A DNA stretch of 64,000 nucleotides from Maribacter hydrothermalis (GCF_001913155.1 NZ_CP018760.1:1-64000), one strand, 5' to 3'; positions 19,808 to 28,916 are shown, numbered from the stretch's first letter. Notes: generated by a model from the sequence alone, not told the origin. Numbers and translations: made by a program.

Positions 19808-20353
19808 ATGGATGAATTAATTGATATTTTAGATGCTAATGGTAACAAGACGCATACCACCAAAATGAAGTCTGAAGCTCATAAAAATGGATGGTTTCAC
19901 CAAACCGTTCATATTTGGTTCTTCACAAGAGATGGTTTTATTTTAATGCAAAAACGTGGTAAAGAAAAGGATGTTTATCCTTTACTGTGGGATGTTTCCG
20001 TAGCAGGTCATATTGCTTCCGGTGAAGATATTGTTGTTGCTGCTTTACGAGAAGTACAGGAAGAAATAGGCTTAATAATCTCGCCTTCTAATTTGGAAAA
20101 AATAGGGATTTTTAAATCAGTTCAAAATCATTCGGAAATACTTAAAGACTATGAATTTCATCACACGTTTATAGCAGAACTAAAAACATCATTTGATACG
20201 CTACAAAAACAATACAGTGAGGTTGAGGCCTTAAAGCTAGTTTCTTTAAATAAGTTTAACAAAGAAATTAAGAATGTTCATAAATATAATTATGTACCAC
20301 ATGACTTTTCTTATTATGAAACCATTTTTAAAAAAATATACAATAAATTATAA
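19808..20353 (+). CDS. Nudix hydrolase (IPP isomerase-like branch)
   Basis: A 181-residue Nudix protein. The Nudix box is complete: GHIASGE, then REVQEEIGL with correct spacing, starting near residue 65. The N-terminal DELIDILDANGNKTHTTKMK and HQTVHIWFF segments are typical of the isopentenyl-diphosphate-isomerase/YfcD-like branch, whose members usually hydrolyse nucleoside diphosphate derivatives rather than isomerise IPP. Substrate undetermined. It starts only about 10 bases after the terminator of the peptidase gene. Confidence 0.88.
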   Translation: MDELIDILDANGNKTHTTKMKSEAHKNGWFHQTVHIWFFTRDGFILMQKRGKEKDVYPLLWDVSVAGHIASGEDIVVAALREVQEEIGLIISPSNLEKIGIFKSVQNHSEILKDYEFHHTFIAELKTSFDTLQKQYSEVEALKLVSLNKFNKEIKNVHKYNYVPHDFSYYETIFKKIYNKL

Positions 20354-20395
20354 AATCCTTAAAAATTGTTTCCCTTCTCAAAAATCTTTAATTTA

Positions 20396-20830
20396 TTAAA
20401 ACCCCGACTCTTCAGCCATTTTCACTACTCCGACAGTTAATATTAAATTAGCAAAACGGCGTTGCTCCCCTGTTTGTATAATTAAAGTGGTGTTTTGGTC
20501 TCTAATTTTATCGTAAAAAGCCCAACGCTCCATTTCATCCCAGGTTACATTACCTAGTAATCTTTTATACGCATCATAAATTTCTGCATTTGCTTCAGCA
20601 GGTTTCTCCATAACTATTGCTCCTTGAACGGGACAAATTTCGAGTATACCTTCAAGAACAGTTAGTGCATCTAAAAGACCTGGTCTAAAATTTAGATGTA
20701 CCGTGGTAGAATTTGGCCCTTTCATTGCTCCAACGGGTAAATTACCATCTGCAATGACAACTTGCGCAAAATGGCCTGAACGCGCAAGCGCTTCCATAAT
20801 TGTTGGATGTATTACCGGAGTCTTAAGCAT
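20396..20830 (-). CDS. RbsD/FucU-type sugar mutarotase
   Basis: A 144-residue member of the RbsD/FucU family, which interconverts anomers of sugars such as fucose or ribose. Family features are MLKTPVIHPTIMEALARSGH with the catalytic histidine, VVIADGNLPVG and FRPGLLDALTVLEGI. FucU-like length is seen. It lies downstream of an SDR gene on the same strand, but a terminator separates the two, so it may depend on read-through or on its own promoter. The context suggests sugar or uronate catabolism. Confidence 0.85.
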   Translation of the reverse strand: MLKTPVIHPTIMEALARSGHFAQVVIADGNLPVGAMKGPNSTTVHLNFRPGLLDALTVLEGILEICPVQGAIVMEKPAEANAEIYDAYKRLLGNVTWDEMERWAFYDKIRDQNTTLIIQTGEQRRFANLILTVGVVKMAEESGF

Positions 20831-20854
20831 AATTTAATCTATTAAATTGAAAGT

Positions 20855-20890
20855 AAAAAAAGCACTAGAAGCTTTAAACTAACTAGTGCT
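20855..20890 (-). terminator. Intrinsic terminator of the SDR gene
   Basis: On the minus strand AGCACTAG (20883-20890) pairs with CTAGTGCT (20861-20868), followed by a T run. It lies between the SDR stop and the mutarotase start, so it may partly uncouple them. Confidence 0.8.
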
Positions 20891-20917
20891 CTATAATTTT
20901 AAAACTATAATTCTTAA

Positions 20918-21688
20918 TTACATATTATAAACACCGCCATTAATATCTAGCGTAGCACCGGTAATAAAGCCATCATATTCAGACGCTAAATAAACAACTG
21001 CCCTTGCTACGTCAGCTGCATTACCTGCTCGCTGAATAGGAATACCTTTTGTAGTTTCTGCCGCTGATTCTTTAGTTGTATGTGTGTTGTGAAAAGACGT
21101 CCCTAAAATAAGTCCTGGAGCAACTGCATTTACTCTTGTACCCTGTGGTCCTAATTCTGAGGCAAGTGCCCGCGTATAGGTTAATATTGCGCCTTTACTG
21201 GTAGAATAGACCAGAGATCCAGGATGTCCCCCTTTACGCCCAGCTAGTGAAGCTAAGTTGACTATGCTACTATTTTCATTCTTTGCCAAATAAGGTGCCG
21301 CTGATCTCGTTACGAACATCATTGAGGTAAGATTAATATCCATCACCTTATGCCAAAATTCAGTTTCCATTTCGCTAAGCATCTTGCGTGCCACTAATGA
21401 ACCGGCATTGTTAATCAAGATATTTAGACCTCCTAAAGCTTCAACTGTTTTTTCTACTATTGCATTGGCTTCTTCTTCTTTCGTAAGATCTCCGCTAATT
21501 GCAATTGCTTTTACACCTTTATCCTTAGCATATTTTACTAATTCATTTGCAGTATCTGCACTAGAAAAATAATGAATAGCAACATTGGCACCGCTGTTTA
21601 TAAAATGCTTAGTTATTGCTTCTCCAATTCCCTGAGCCCCAGCAGTAATAAGAATATTTTTACCCGATAATTTGTTACTATTTGTCAT
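20918..21688 (-). CDS. SDR family oxidoreductase
   Basis: A classical short-chain dehydrogenase of 256 residues. It shows the nucleotide-binding ITAGAQGIGEAI motif near the N terminus, NNAGS near residue 90, the catalytic Ser in NLASLAGRKGGHPGSLVYSTSK together with the YxxxK pair, and PGLILGT. The region after NLASLAGRKGG resembles enzymes in flavobacterial alginate and uronate pathways (DEH or keto-uronate reductases). That link, and the upstream TTGGTTAACCAA palindrome of the UxuR/ExuR type, are inference only. The neighbour is a sugar mutarotase. Confidence 0.85.
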   Translation of the reverse strand: MTNSNKLSGKNILITAGAQGIGEAITKHFINSGANVAIHYFSSADTANELVKYAKDKGVKAIAISGDLTKEEEANAIVEKTVEALGGLNILINNAGSLVARKMLSEMETEFWHKVMDINLTSMMFVTRSAAPYLAKNENSSIVNLASLAGRKGGHPGSLVYSTSKGAILTYTRALASELGPQGTRVNAVAPGLILGTSFHNTHTTKESAAETTKGIPIQRAGNAADVARAVVYLASEYDGFITGATLDINGGVYNM

Positions 21689-21758
21689 GATTTTTTAATT
21701 AAAAACTTGATTTTGTTTTGATTTAAATCCATTTTAATCATACCATAGAAAACTGCAC

Positions 21759-21777
21759 AACCAAATTGGTTAACCAA
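21759..21777. promoter_or_regulatory. Palindromic operator upstream of the SDR gene
   Basis: AACCAA-A-TTGGTT-AACCAA contains two overlapping palindromes, including the perfect TTGGTTAACCAA (21766-21777). The form TTGGTnnACCAA is the classic site of GntR/FCD regulators of hexuronate metabolism such as UxuR and ExuR. It lies about 70 bases upstream of the SDR start. No such regulator gene is in the window. Confidence 0.55.
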
Positions 21778-21824
21778 ATATAATCAAAAATGACTCAGTA
21801 AAATATAAACTGCTTCTAAAGCTT

Positions 21825-23204
21825 TTAGTTTAAATGGGCTATAAAATCAGAAACTTTGTCTAAACTGTATTCTTCTTGCGAACCTTCTTTCATGTTTTTA
21901 ACAATGAACGTATTAGTATCCAACTCTTGGTTCCCTATTAAAACGACATATGGTACATTTCGATTATTGGCGTACTTCATCTGTTTTTGCATTTTAGCAC
22001 TCGAAGGGTAAATATCAGCTTTAACACCTACCTTTCGTAATTGCGTTACTAATTTTAAAGCTGCCATCGCTTCTTTATCACCAAAATTGACGCATAGTAC
22101 TTGCAGTGATTGATCAATTGCCTTTGGAAAAAGACCTAATTCTTCTAAAACTAAATAAATTCGATCAAGACCAAAAGAAATACCCACGCCACTAACATCT
22201 TTCAATCCAAAAATACCAGTTAAATCATCATAACGACCGCCACCACCTATTGAGCCCATTGAAACTCCTTCTGGCGCCGCAACTTCAAAAATTGCTCCGG
22301 TATAATAATTTAGCCCACGTGCCAAAGTAACATCTATTGCTAATTTAGCCGTTTGTAAACCTAAGTTAGAAACTGTATTCATAATAAACCGAAGCTCTTC
22401 TAAACCTTTCTTACCTTCTTTTGAATCTTTTAAAAGTGTATCTAAACTATTTAATTGCTCGTCGTTACTACTCTGGGATAAAAATAATGGGGAAGCCTTT
22501 TCAATGGCTTCTTGAGAAATACCTTTAGCAAGCATTTCGTTTTTAACTCCGTCCTCCCCTATTTTATCCAATTTATCAAGAGCTACCGTAAAATCTATTA
22601 ATAAATGTTTTGCACCTATTACTTCTGCAATACCTGCCAAAATTTTCCTGTTATTCATTTTAATGGTTACACCTTCAAGTTTTAGCTCGGAAAATACAGC
22701 ATCATACAATTGAATTAATTCTACCTCTTGCAATAAAGAATCTGACCCTACGACATCTGCATCACATTGAAAAAACTCCCTAAAACGCCCCTTTTGCGGT
22801 CTGTCCGCTCTCCAAACTGGTTGAATTTGATATCGTTTAAATGGAAAGTCTATTTCATTTTGATGCATTACCACATAACGCGCAAAGGGCACGGTTAAAT
22901 CGTACCGAAGTGCTTTTTCTGTAATTTTAGGAGCAATACTATTGGAGTCTTTTGAACTATACGTTACATCATCTACTTTATTAATAAAGTCTCCAGAATT
23001 TAAAATCTTAAAAATAAGTCGGTCGCCCTCTTCTCCATATTTACCCAATAATGTATCCGAATTCTCAAAAGAAGGTGTTTCTATAGGTTGAAAACCATAG
23101 GTCTGAAAATTCTTCTTGATAATATCAAAAATATAATTACGTTTTGCAATTTCAGAAGGCGTAAAATCGCGAGTTCCTTTTGGTATAGATGGTTTCTGTG
23201 CCAT
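21825..23204 (-). CDS. hisS: Histidyl-tRNA synthetase
   Basis: HisRS charges tRNA-His. The 459-residue protein has class II motif 1 near the start (KGTRDFTPSE and the Y.FDIIKKNFQTYGF region), motif 2 with FKRYQIQPVWRADRPQKGRFREFFQCDAD, the histidine-specific RGLNYYTGAIFE and motif 3 in GVGISFGLDRI, followed by the C-terminal anticodon-binding domain. All key segments are intact. It is transcribed leftward and followed by the SDR gene after 137 bases. Confidence 0.97.
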   Translation of the reverse strand: MAQKPSIPKGTRDFTPSEIAKRNYIFDIIKKNFQTYGFQPIETPSFENSDTLLGKYGEEGDRLIFKILNSGDFINKVDDVTYSSKDSNSIAPKITEKALRYDLTVPFARYVVMHQNEIDFPFKRYQIQPVWRADRPQKGRFREFFQCDADVVGSDSLLQEVELIQLYDAVFSELKLEGVTIKMNNRKILAGIAEVIGAKHLLIDFTVALDKLDKIGEDGVKNEMLAKGISQEAIEKASPLFLSQSSNDEQLNSLDTLLKDSKEGKKGLEELRFIMNTVSNLGLQTAKLAIDVTLARGLNYYTGAIFEVAAPEGVSMGSIGGGGRYDDLTGIFGLKDVSGVGISFGLDRIYLVLEELGLFPKAIDQSLQVLCVNFGDKEAMAALKLVTQLRKVGVKADIYPSSAKMQKQMKYANNRNVPYVVLIGNQELDTNTFIVKNMKEGSQEEYSLDKVSDFIAHLN

Positions 23205-23285
23205 TATTTTTTTATTGTAATGTAAATATAGCCTTCATAGTGTAAGACTACAATTAAGAATTAAAAATACAAATAGTGAAATCTG

Positions 23286-23762
23286 TTATGAGGTCTCAAT
23301 AACCTTTTCGAACCACTGGTATAAATCTCCTTTGGTAATTACCGCTCCTTGTTGTAGCAATAAAAATTTATCAAGGTTTCTATCGTCCGTATATGCTTTT
23401 GAAGCGGTTAAGTACTCTACAAAATCTGATTGCCAGTTCTTTTTAAACCAATCAAAACCAACTTGAGTAGTAAGGTCTATATTTGGATTCGTCACTTTTA
23501 CAGAAATAAGTTTCATTTCCTTATCCGTTAAGAAAAACAAATGCATTTGTGTATTTGAAATATTCTCTAAATATGAAACTTTATTTAAAACACCTTCCCA
23601 AACTAAATCACTAAATACATCTATTTCCTCTTCCGCAACTTTAGGCTTGTCTCTTTTTATAGAATCCCATTCATCGCCAGTAATTGATTGAGTTGCTAAA
23701 AAGTTAATAAACTCCGGATGCAGCTCTTCTAATTGTTCTTTTGTTAGCCTTGTATATTTCAT
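23286..23762 (-). CDS. Conserved flavobacterial protein, DUF6495-like
   Basis: A 158-residue soluble acidic protein beginning MKYTRLTKEQLEELHPEF, with FLATQSITGDEWD and EIDVFSDLVWEGVL as its most distinctive segments. It looks like the flavobacterial DUF6495 family, though I am recalling that assignment rather than verifying it. No signal peptide or membrane segment. It lies upstream of hisS on the same strand with about 80 bases between. Function unknown. Confidence 0.75.
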   Translation of the reverse strand: MKYTRLTKEQLEELHPEFINFLATQSITGDEWDSIKRDKPKVAEEEIDVFSDLVWEGVLNKVSYLENISNTQMHLFFLTDKEMKLISVKVTNPNIDLTTQVGFDWFKKNWQSDFVEYLTASKAYTDDRNLDKFLLLQQGAVITKGDLYQWFEKVIETS

Positions 23763-23874
23763 AAAATGGTATGTATTGTATTTATTGTCGGTCTGTTCAC
23801 CCTTAAAAAACTAAACTTACTTTTTAAAATTTTATTCGGGTACAAGATTAACAATGTTCATTTCGCAACAAATC

Positions 23875-23905
23875 AAAAAAAAGCCCTCCAGTAAACTGAA
23901 AGGCT
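23875..23905 (-). terminator. Terminator of the rpsF-rpsR-rplI operon
   Basis: On the minus strand a stem built from AGCC...CAG and CTG...GGCT with a small TTTA loop is followed by eight T, just after the rplI stop. Confidence 0.75.
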
Positions 23906-23927
23906 CATATCTTCAATAATCTATGAA

Positions 23928-24380
23928 TTATTTTTGCTCTGCAATTACTTCGAATCCAAAATCAACTACAACCTCACGGTGTAATCTAATTTGAGCATTG
24001 TATGGTCCGGTTCTTTTAACAGCACCACCTTGAATACTTATGAATTTTTTATCGATTGCATGACCGTCCTTAGCCAAAGCATCTGCCAAATCACCATTTG
24101 TAACAGAACCGAATAATTTATCGGCAGCTCCCGTTTTAGCAGTAATTTTCAACTCTAAAGCTTTCAATGCCTCTTCGGTCTTCTTAGCGGCATCAACAAC
24201 TTTTTTCTCTTTATGTGCTCTTTGCTTTAAGTTTTCAGCTAAAACTTTTTTAGCGGATACTGTTGCCATAGTAGCTAAGCCTTGAGGTATTAGGAAATTT
24301 CTTCCATATCCATTCTTAACATTTACTACGTCATCTTTAAAACCTAAGTTCTGTACGTCTTCTTTTAATATAAGCTCCAT
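23928..24380 (-). CDS. rplI: 50S ribosomal protein L9
   Basis: L9 binds domain V of 23S rRNA at the base of the L1 stalk and affects frame maintenance. The 150-residue protein starts MELILKEDVQNLGFKDDVVNVKNGYGRNFLIPQGLA, cited here only by its two ends MELILKEDV and RNFLIPQG, followed by a long connecting helix and the C-terminal domain with KLFGSVTNGDLADAL. It is the last gene of the S6-S18-L9 operon, 12 bases after rpsR. Confidence 0.97.
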   Translation of the reverse strand: MELILKEDVQNLGFKDDVVNVKNGYGRNFLIPQGLATMATVSAKKVLAENLKQRAHKEKKVVDAAKKTEEALKALELKITAKTGAADKLFGSVTNGDLADALAKDGHAIDKKFISIQGGAVKRTGPYNAQIRLHREVVVDFGFEVIAEQK

Positions 24381-24392
24381 GATTCTTTTCTT

Positions 24393-24689
24393 TTATTTTA
24401 ATAAATCAGCAACATATGGCATTAACGCCAAATGACGAGCTCTTTTTACGGCTTGTGCCACTTTTCTTTGGTACTTCAATGAAGTTCCTGTAAGTCTTCT
24501 AGGTAACAATTTACCTTGCTCGTTTACCAACTTCAATAAAAAATCAGCATCCTTATAATCTACGTACTTAATACCAGATTTTTTAAAACGACAATACTTC
24601 TTTTTAGTGTTGGTTTCAATGTTCAATGGAGTAAGATACCTGATCTCTCCATCTTTTTTTCCTTTTGCCTGTTGTTGTAATGTTGCCAT
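24393..24689 (-). CDS. rpsR: 30S ribosomal protein S18
   Basis: S18 pairs with S6 on the small-subunit platform. The 98-residue protein carries the family core [37 protein letters not shown] and a basic [12 protein letters not shown] end. It is somewhat longer at the N terminus than the E. coli protein, as usual for Bacteroidota. It sits 5 bases after rpsF. Confidence 0.97.
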   Translation of the reverse strand: MATLQQQAKGKKDGEIRYLTPLNIETNTKKKYCRFKKSGIKYVDYKDADFLLKLVNEQGKLLPRRLTGTSLKYQRKVAQAVKRARHLALMPYVADLLK

Positions 24690-24694
24690 AATAC

Positions 24695-25039
24695 TTAAGC
24701 TTTAGCGGTTTTTTTGTTTCTTGTTCTTCTTTTCTCTGCCCATGCAACAGCGTGCTTGTCCAATTTAACGGTCAAAAATCGCATAACACGTTCATCTCTT
24801 CTAAACTCTTGTTCGTAAGGTGCTACCACCTCACCAACATTAGTGAATTCGAACAAGTGGTAAAATCCACTTTTCTTGTTTTGGATTGGGTAAGCCAATT
24901 TCTTTAGCCCCCAATTCTCTTTAGCTACCATTTTGGCGCCATTGTTAATTAAGAAATCCTCGAATTTCTTAACTGTTTCCTCTATCTGTACATCTGATAG
25001 AACGGGATTCAAAATGAAAACAGTTTCGTAATGGTTCAT
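24695..25039 (-). CDS. rpsF: 30S ribosomal protein S6
   Basis: S6 is a platform protein that binds together with S18. The 114-residue protein begins [21 protein letters not shown] and contains [24 protein letters not shown] and [11 protein letters not shown], all family marks. It is the first gene of the operon, with a -7 element about 23 bases upstream, so the leader is too short for the S6:S18-binding leader known from other phyla. Confidence 0.97.
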   Translation of the reverse strand: MNHYETVFILNPVLSDVQIEETVKKFEDFLINNGAKMVAKENWGLKKLAYPIQNKKSGFYHLFEFTNVGEVVAPYEQEFRRDERVMRFLTVKLDKHAVAWAEKRRTRNKKTAKA

Positions 25040-25061
25040 ATTATATTTGTTTTAAAGAGTG

Positions 25062-25069
25062 CAAAAATA
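25062..25069 (-). promoter_or_regulatory. -7 promoter element of rpsF operon
   Basis: Read on the minus strand this is TATTTTTG, matching TAnnTTTG, 22 bases before the rpsF ATG. Confidence 0.55.
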
Positions 25070-25268
25070 GCTTTTATTTTAAAATAATTATAAGAAATGT
25101 GAATATTCTTCGTTATTGAATGGTAACAACTTTAAAATTTAAACCAAATCTTAATTATATCATCATTACCAATTACACGATCAACAACGCATTGTTCACA
25201 TCTTTTGTTGCAGTTCAGCATGTTTTTTCGGTTCTTTGTCGATGATTTAACCCCACAAATCAGCCCTT

Positions 25269-25961
25269 ATGAAGTTAAGAAGTATCATCGTTGACGACTC
25301 ATCCATGCAAAGGATGGCCGTTGCCAAGTTGGTAAACAATCATCCTAATTTAACTATGGTAGCAGAATACAGTAATGCTATCGAAGCTAAGAATGGTATC
25401 AAGAATCATGAGATAGATCTTATTTTTCTTGATGTTGAAATGCCAATTATCACCGGGTTCGACCTACTCGAGTCCCTAGAAAACAGTCCTCAGGTAATTT
25501 TAATTACCGGTAAACCAGATTATGCACTAAAAGCGTTTGAATATGATGTAACGGATTATTTACATAAACCGATCACCATGGCTCGTTTTGACGCATCGGT
25601 TAAAAGAGCGGTTGCTAATTACGAACAGTTGCACAGAGTCAATGAAGACGAAGAGCATATATTCGTAAAGAGTAATCTTAAGAAAAGAAAAGTTATTTTA
25701 AATGACATAAAGTGGATTGAAGCGCTTGGTGACTATATAAAATTGGTTACTGATGAAGCTAATATCGTAATCTTATCAACAATGAAATCTTTTGAAAAGC
25801 AATTGCCTGATGATAAGTTTTTACGAATTCACAAGTCCTATATAATTAACCTTGAAAAGGTTGAGAAATTCAATAGTAAAAATGTTGAAGTTAGTGGTAG
25901 ATCAATACCCTTAAGCAGAAACAAAAAATCAGAACTTGCCGAAGCGCTTAGTAACGTATAA
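25269..25961 (+). CDS. LytTR-family response regulator
   Basis: A 230-residue two-domain regulator. The receiver domain (about 1-120) has the acidic pocket in IIVDDSS, the phosphoacceptor aspartate in DLIFLDVEMP near residue 56, the switch threonine in VILITGKP and the lysine in YLHKPI. The LytTR DNA-binding domain (about 135-230) shows IFVKSNLKKRKV, IKWIEALGDYIKLVT and FLRIHKSYIINLEKV. No histidine kinase is adjacent, so it is an orphan whose partner is elsewhere. Monocistronic, closed by the hairpin at 25987. Confidence 0.92.
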   Translation: MKLRSIIVDDSSMQRMAVAKLVNNHPNLTMVAEYSNAIEAKNGIKNHEIDLIFLDVEMPIITGFDLLESLENSPQVILITGKPDYALKAFEYDVTDYLHKPITMARFDASVKRAVANYEQLHRVNEDEEHIFVKSNLKKRKVILNDIKWIEALGDYIKLVTDEANIVILSTMKSFEKQLPDDKFLRIHKSYIINLEKVEKFNSKNVEVSGRSIPLSRNKKSELAEALSNV

Positions 25962-25984
25962 CATATGATATAATTTTACTTTCA

Positions 25985-26014
25985 AAAAAGATCGCTTAAT
26001 AGCGGTCTTTTTTA
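25985..26014. terminator. Bidirectional terminator
   Basis: AAAAGATCGC-TTAATA-GCGGTCTTTT lies between the convergent LytTR regulator and priA genes, with A and T runs on either side so that it works on both strands. Confidence 0.85.
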
Positions 26015-26016
26015 TT

Positions 26017-28473
26017 TTATATATGATCAACATTATAGATGACTCTTACACTTCTATACAGAGCTACCGCTTTAAATGATTTTTCAATACGACGAACGTT
26101 CGCTTTTGTCTGTGCCAAAGATTGAACTTTTTGAACTTTAACAATTATATGTTTTAAGTATTGATTTCGAATACGAGCTACAGGTGGATATTCAGGACCT
26201 AAAACCACACCGCCAAAATTAGTACGTAATGCCCCTGCAAACCAATCAGCCGCTTCATTTAGTATATTATAATTTTTATGTTTAAAAGTTACTTTTATAA
26301 TTCTATTTAACGGAGGATATTTAAACTGTTGACGTTCATACATCTGCTCAGTATACATACCATCATAATCACTTGTAGTAACTTGCTTTAAAATTTGGTG
26401 GTAAGGATTATAGGTTTGTATTATAACACGGCCTCTTTTTTTAGTACGCCCTGCCCTACCCGAAACTTGGGTCAATAATTGATAGGTTCTTTCATGTGCC
26501 CGATAGTCTGGAAAGTTCAAAAGAGAATCAGCATTCATTACACCAACTAAATTGACATTTCTAAAATCCAGGCCTTTGGTAAGCATTTGTGTACCTACCA
26601 AAATATCCAAATCTTGTTGTTCAAATGCTGTAATTATTTTTTCATACCCATGCTTTCCGCGGGTCGTATCCAAATCCATTCGTCCAACTTTAGCTTCGGG
26701 AAATAAGCCTATAACTTCTTTCTCTATTTGCTCGGTACCAAAACCTTTTGTGTCTAAATCTGGACTTCCACAAGCAAAACAACTTTCTGGCAATGCAGTA
26801 TGGTGTCCACAGTAATGACAACGTAATTGGTTTCTAAATTGATGATAGGTTAAACTCACATCGCAATTTGGACATTGAGGCGAATGACCACATGTTAAAC
26901 ACTCCATTAAAGGCGCAAAGCCACGTCTATTCTGAAATAGTATAATTTGAGCACCTTCTTTAAGAGTTTCTTCCATTTCAAGGAAAAGCCTTTCTGAAAA
27001 ATGACCTTTCATTCTTTTTTTACGAGAGGCTTCCTTAATATCAACTAATTCCATTTCTGGCATTAAAACATTTCCATACCTTCTGGTTATTTCTGCATAA
27101 CCATATTTACCTGTTTGTGCGTTATAGAAACTTTCTACGCTTGGTGTTGCCGAACCTAGTAATATATTTGCGTTATGAAGATGACCTAAAACTATTGCAG
27201 CATCTCGGGCATGATATCTTGGAGCGGGATCAAATTGTTTAAAAGAACTCTCATGTTCCTCATCTACAATTACCAGTCCTAATTTACTAAATGGTAAATA
27301 CATTGCCGATCTTGCTCCTATAACCAATTGTGCCTTGGGCTTGGCTTGTAAAACATTCTGCCATACTTCTACACGTTCCTGAACATTATATTTAGAATGA
27401 TAAATGGCTATCTTTTCTCCAAAATACTCTTGAAGCCTACTTATTAACTGGGTAGTCAACGCAATTTCCGGTAGTAAATACAGGGCTTGTAAATCTTTTT
27501 CTAGACATTCTTCAATTAATTTTACATAAACTTCAGTTTTACCTGAAGATGTAACTCCTTTTAATAAGGTTACTTTATTTTTTTCAAAAGAAGCTTTAAT
27601 GTCTGTTAATGCTAATGTTTGGTATTCATTTAAATCTTTTGTTGTAGAATTATCCGTACCACCATCGTAATCTACCCTATCGGTTTTAATAAAATATTCT
27701 TCTAGGATGCCCTTATCTACTAAAGATTTAATTACAGCTTTTGAAGTGTTGCTTGACTTTTCTAAATCTGATACTTTAATAGGTTTTTGAGTATTACCTT
27801 GTAGTTGAAATAAAGAAAGTACCACTTGACTTTGTTTAGGCGCTCTAGTTAACGAATTTAAAAGTTCCTCGAGTTTTTCATCAGATAAATATGCAGTTCC
27901 CAACTTAACATACCTAACCAATTTAGGTTTGTATTGTTCGTAAACTTCTTCTTTTAGTACGATAACTTTCTTTTCTAATAATCTTTGAAGAATGGGAAGT
28001 ACATTTTTTCTTTCAACTATTGCAGATACTTCCTGAACCTTAAGTATAGACTGGTGTTGTAGGGCCTCAAACACTAAAAACTCATCATCCAGTAGCTGAC
28101 TTTCATCTATTTCATATGCTCTATTTCTGAGAACTAAGGTTTCACTTTCTAATAAAAATGCTCCTGGTAATGCACTACGTACAACCTCACCCAATGTACA
28201 CATATAATAGGAGGCAATCCATTCCCAGTGTTTAATTTGAATTTGGTTTACTATCGGGTATTCGTCTAGTAACTGGTGTACTTCTTTTGCTTCATACGCC
28301 TCTGGCTGCTGCTGATGAATACCGTGAACAATTCCTGTATATATTTTTGATTTCCCAAAAGGTACGGCAACACGCATACCTACTTGCAGCAATGCCGCTT
28401 CTTCTTCAGTAATGCTATAGGTAAAAGTACGCTCTAAGGGTATTGGTAATATTACATTGATGAAATTTGCCAT
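26017..28473 (-). CDS. priA: Primosomal helicase PriA
   Basis: PriA recognises stalled forks and restarts replication by loading the primosome. The protein has an N-terminal DNA-binding domain (FINVILPIPLERTFTYSI), the helicase motif I LLKGVTSSGKTEVY, DEEH in LVIVDEEHESSFKQ, eight zinc-binding cysteines between CLTCGHSPQCPNC and CFACGSPDL, and the C-terminal helicase motif GTQMLTKGLDF. I use the ATG at 28473 (818 residues) because the protein then starts MANFINV and sits 2 bases after the upstream gene; an in-frame start at 28497 would overlap it by 22 bases. Confidence 0.96.
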   Translation of the reverse strand: MANFINVILPIPLERTFTYSITEEEAALLQVGMRVAVPFGKSKIYTGIVHGIHQQQPEAYEAKEVHQLLDEYPIVNQIQIKHWEWIASYYMCTLGEVVRSALPGAFLLESETLVLRNRAYEIDESQLLDDEFLVFEALQHQSILKVQEVSAIVERKNVLPILQRLLEKKVIVLKEEVYEQYKPKLVRYVKLGTAYLSDEKLEELLNSLTRAPKQSQVVLSLFQLQGNTQKPIKVSDLEKSSNTSKAVIKSLVDKGILEEYFIKTDRVDYDGGTDNSTTKDLNEYQTLALTDIKASFEKNKVTLLKGVTSSGKTEVYVKLIEECLEKDLQALYLLPEIALTTQLISRLQEYFGEKIAIYHSKYNVQERVEVWQNVLQAKPKAQLVIGARSAMYLPFSKLGLVIVDEEHESSFKQFDPAPRYHARDAAIVLGHLHNANILLGSATPSVESFYNAQTGKYGYAEITRRYGNVLMPEMELVDIKEASRKKRMKGHFSERLFLEMEETLKEGAQIILFQNRRGFAPLMECLTCGHSPQCPNCDVSLTYHQFRNQLRCHYCGHHTALPESCFACGSPDLDTKGFGTEQIEKEVIGLFPEAKVGRMDLDTTRGKHGYEKIITAFEQQDLDILVGTQMLTKGLDFRNVNLVGVMNADSLLNFPDYRAHERTYQLLTQVSGRAGRTKKRGRVIIQTYNPYHQILKQVTTSDYDGMYTEQMYERQQFKYPPLNRIIKVTFKHKNYNILNEAADWFAGALRTNFGGVVLGPEYPPVARIRNQYLKHIIVKVQKVQSLAQTKANVRRIEKSFKAVALYRSVRVIYNVDHI

Positions 28474-28475
28474 AG

Positions 28476-28916
28476 TTATCCTTCCACTCGTAACCAAGTT
28501 TGGGTTCTGTAAATAAATGCCAAGTATCCCCTAACTTTTAATTCATTTGAATTTTCTGGGTTTAACCATATTTTAAATCTAAAAGTCATTGCTTGCTCCG
28601 GGTCAAATAGTCTTTTTCCCTTCCACTCGCCGTCATCATGTTTTTCGCCTGCGGTTATTATTTCCATACCCTCTACAGGCTGGTCTTTTAATTCCCCATC
28701 GCATTTTACACAAGTAACCCCTTCTTTACCTTTTTCTAGAATTTTTACCACCTTACCATACATTAAGCCGTTTTTCTTATATATTTCAATAATCCCTTTT
28801 GGCAAACCTGTGCGGTCATCTATTGTTTTCCATGTTCCGAATACGGACTGCGCAGAAACATTTATTGATATAGATAGTAAAAACAAAATACTTAATTGAA
28901 CAGTACGGTTTATCAT
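28476..28916 (-). CDS. DUF2147 family exported protein
   Basis: A 146-residue protein with a signal peptide (LSILFLLSISINVSAQ) and a DUF2147 domain recognisable from SVFGTWKTIDDRTGLPKGII near the start, a CVKCDG pair and a C-terminal YRTQTWLRVEG. It is a predicted lipocalin-like periplasmic protein. Its ATG overlaps the YihY stop by 4 bases and priA follows after 2 bases, so it belongs to a nadC-yihY-DUF2147-priA operon. Function unknown. Confidence 0.88.
   Translation of the reverse strand: MINRTVQLSILFLLSISINVSAQSVFGTWKTIDDRTGLPKGIIEIYKKNGLMYGKVVKILEKGKEGVTCVKCDGELKDQPVEGMEIITAGEKHDDGEWKGKRLFDPEQAMTFRFKIWLNPENSNELKVRGYLAFIYRTQTWLRVEG

Noticed and set aside
23925..24000. A tRNA-like TTCGAATCC string near 23945
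   Set aside because: It lies inside the rplI coding sequence and the flanking bases form no cloverleaf.
24695..25069. An S6:S18-binding leader before rpsF
   Set aside because: The -7 element leaves a leader of about 18-20 bases, too short for the known motif, and no such fold was seen.
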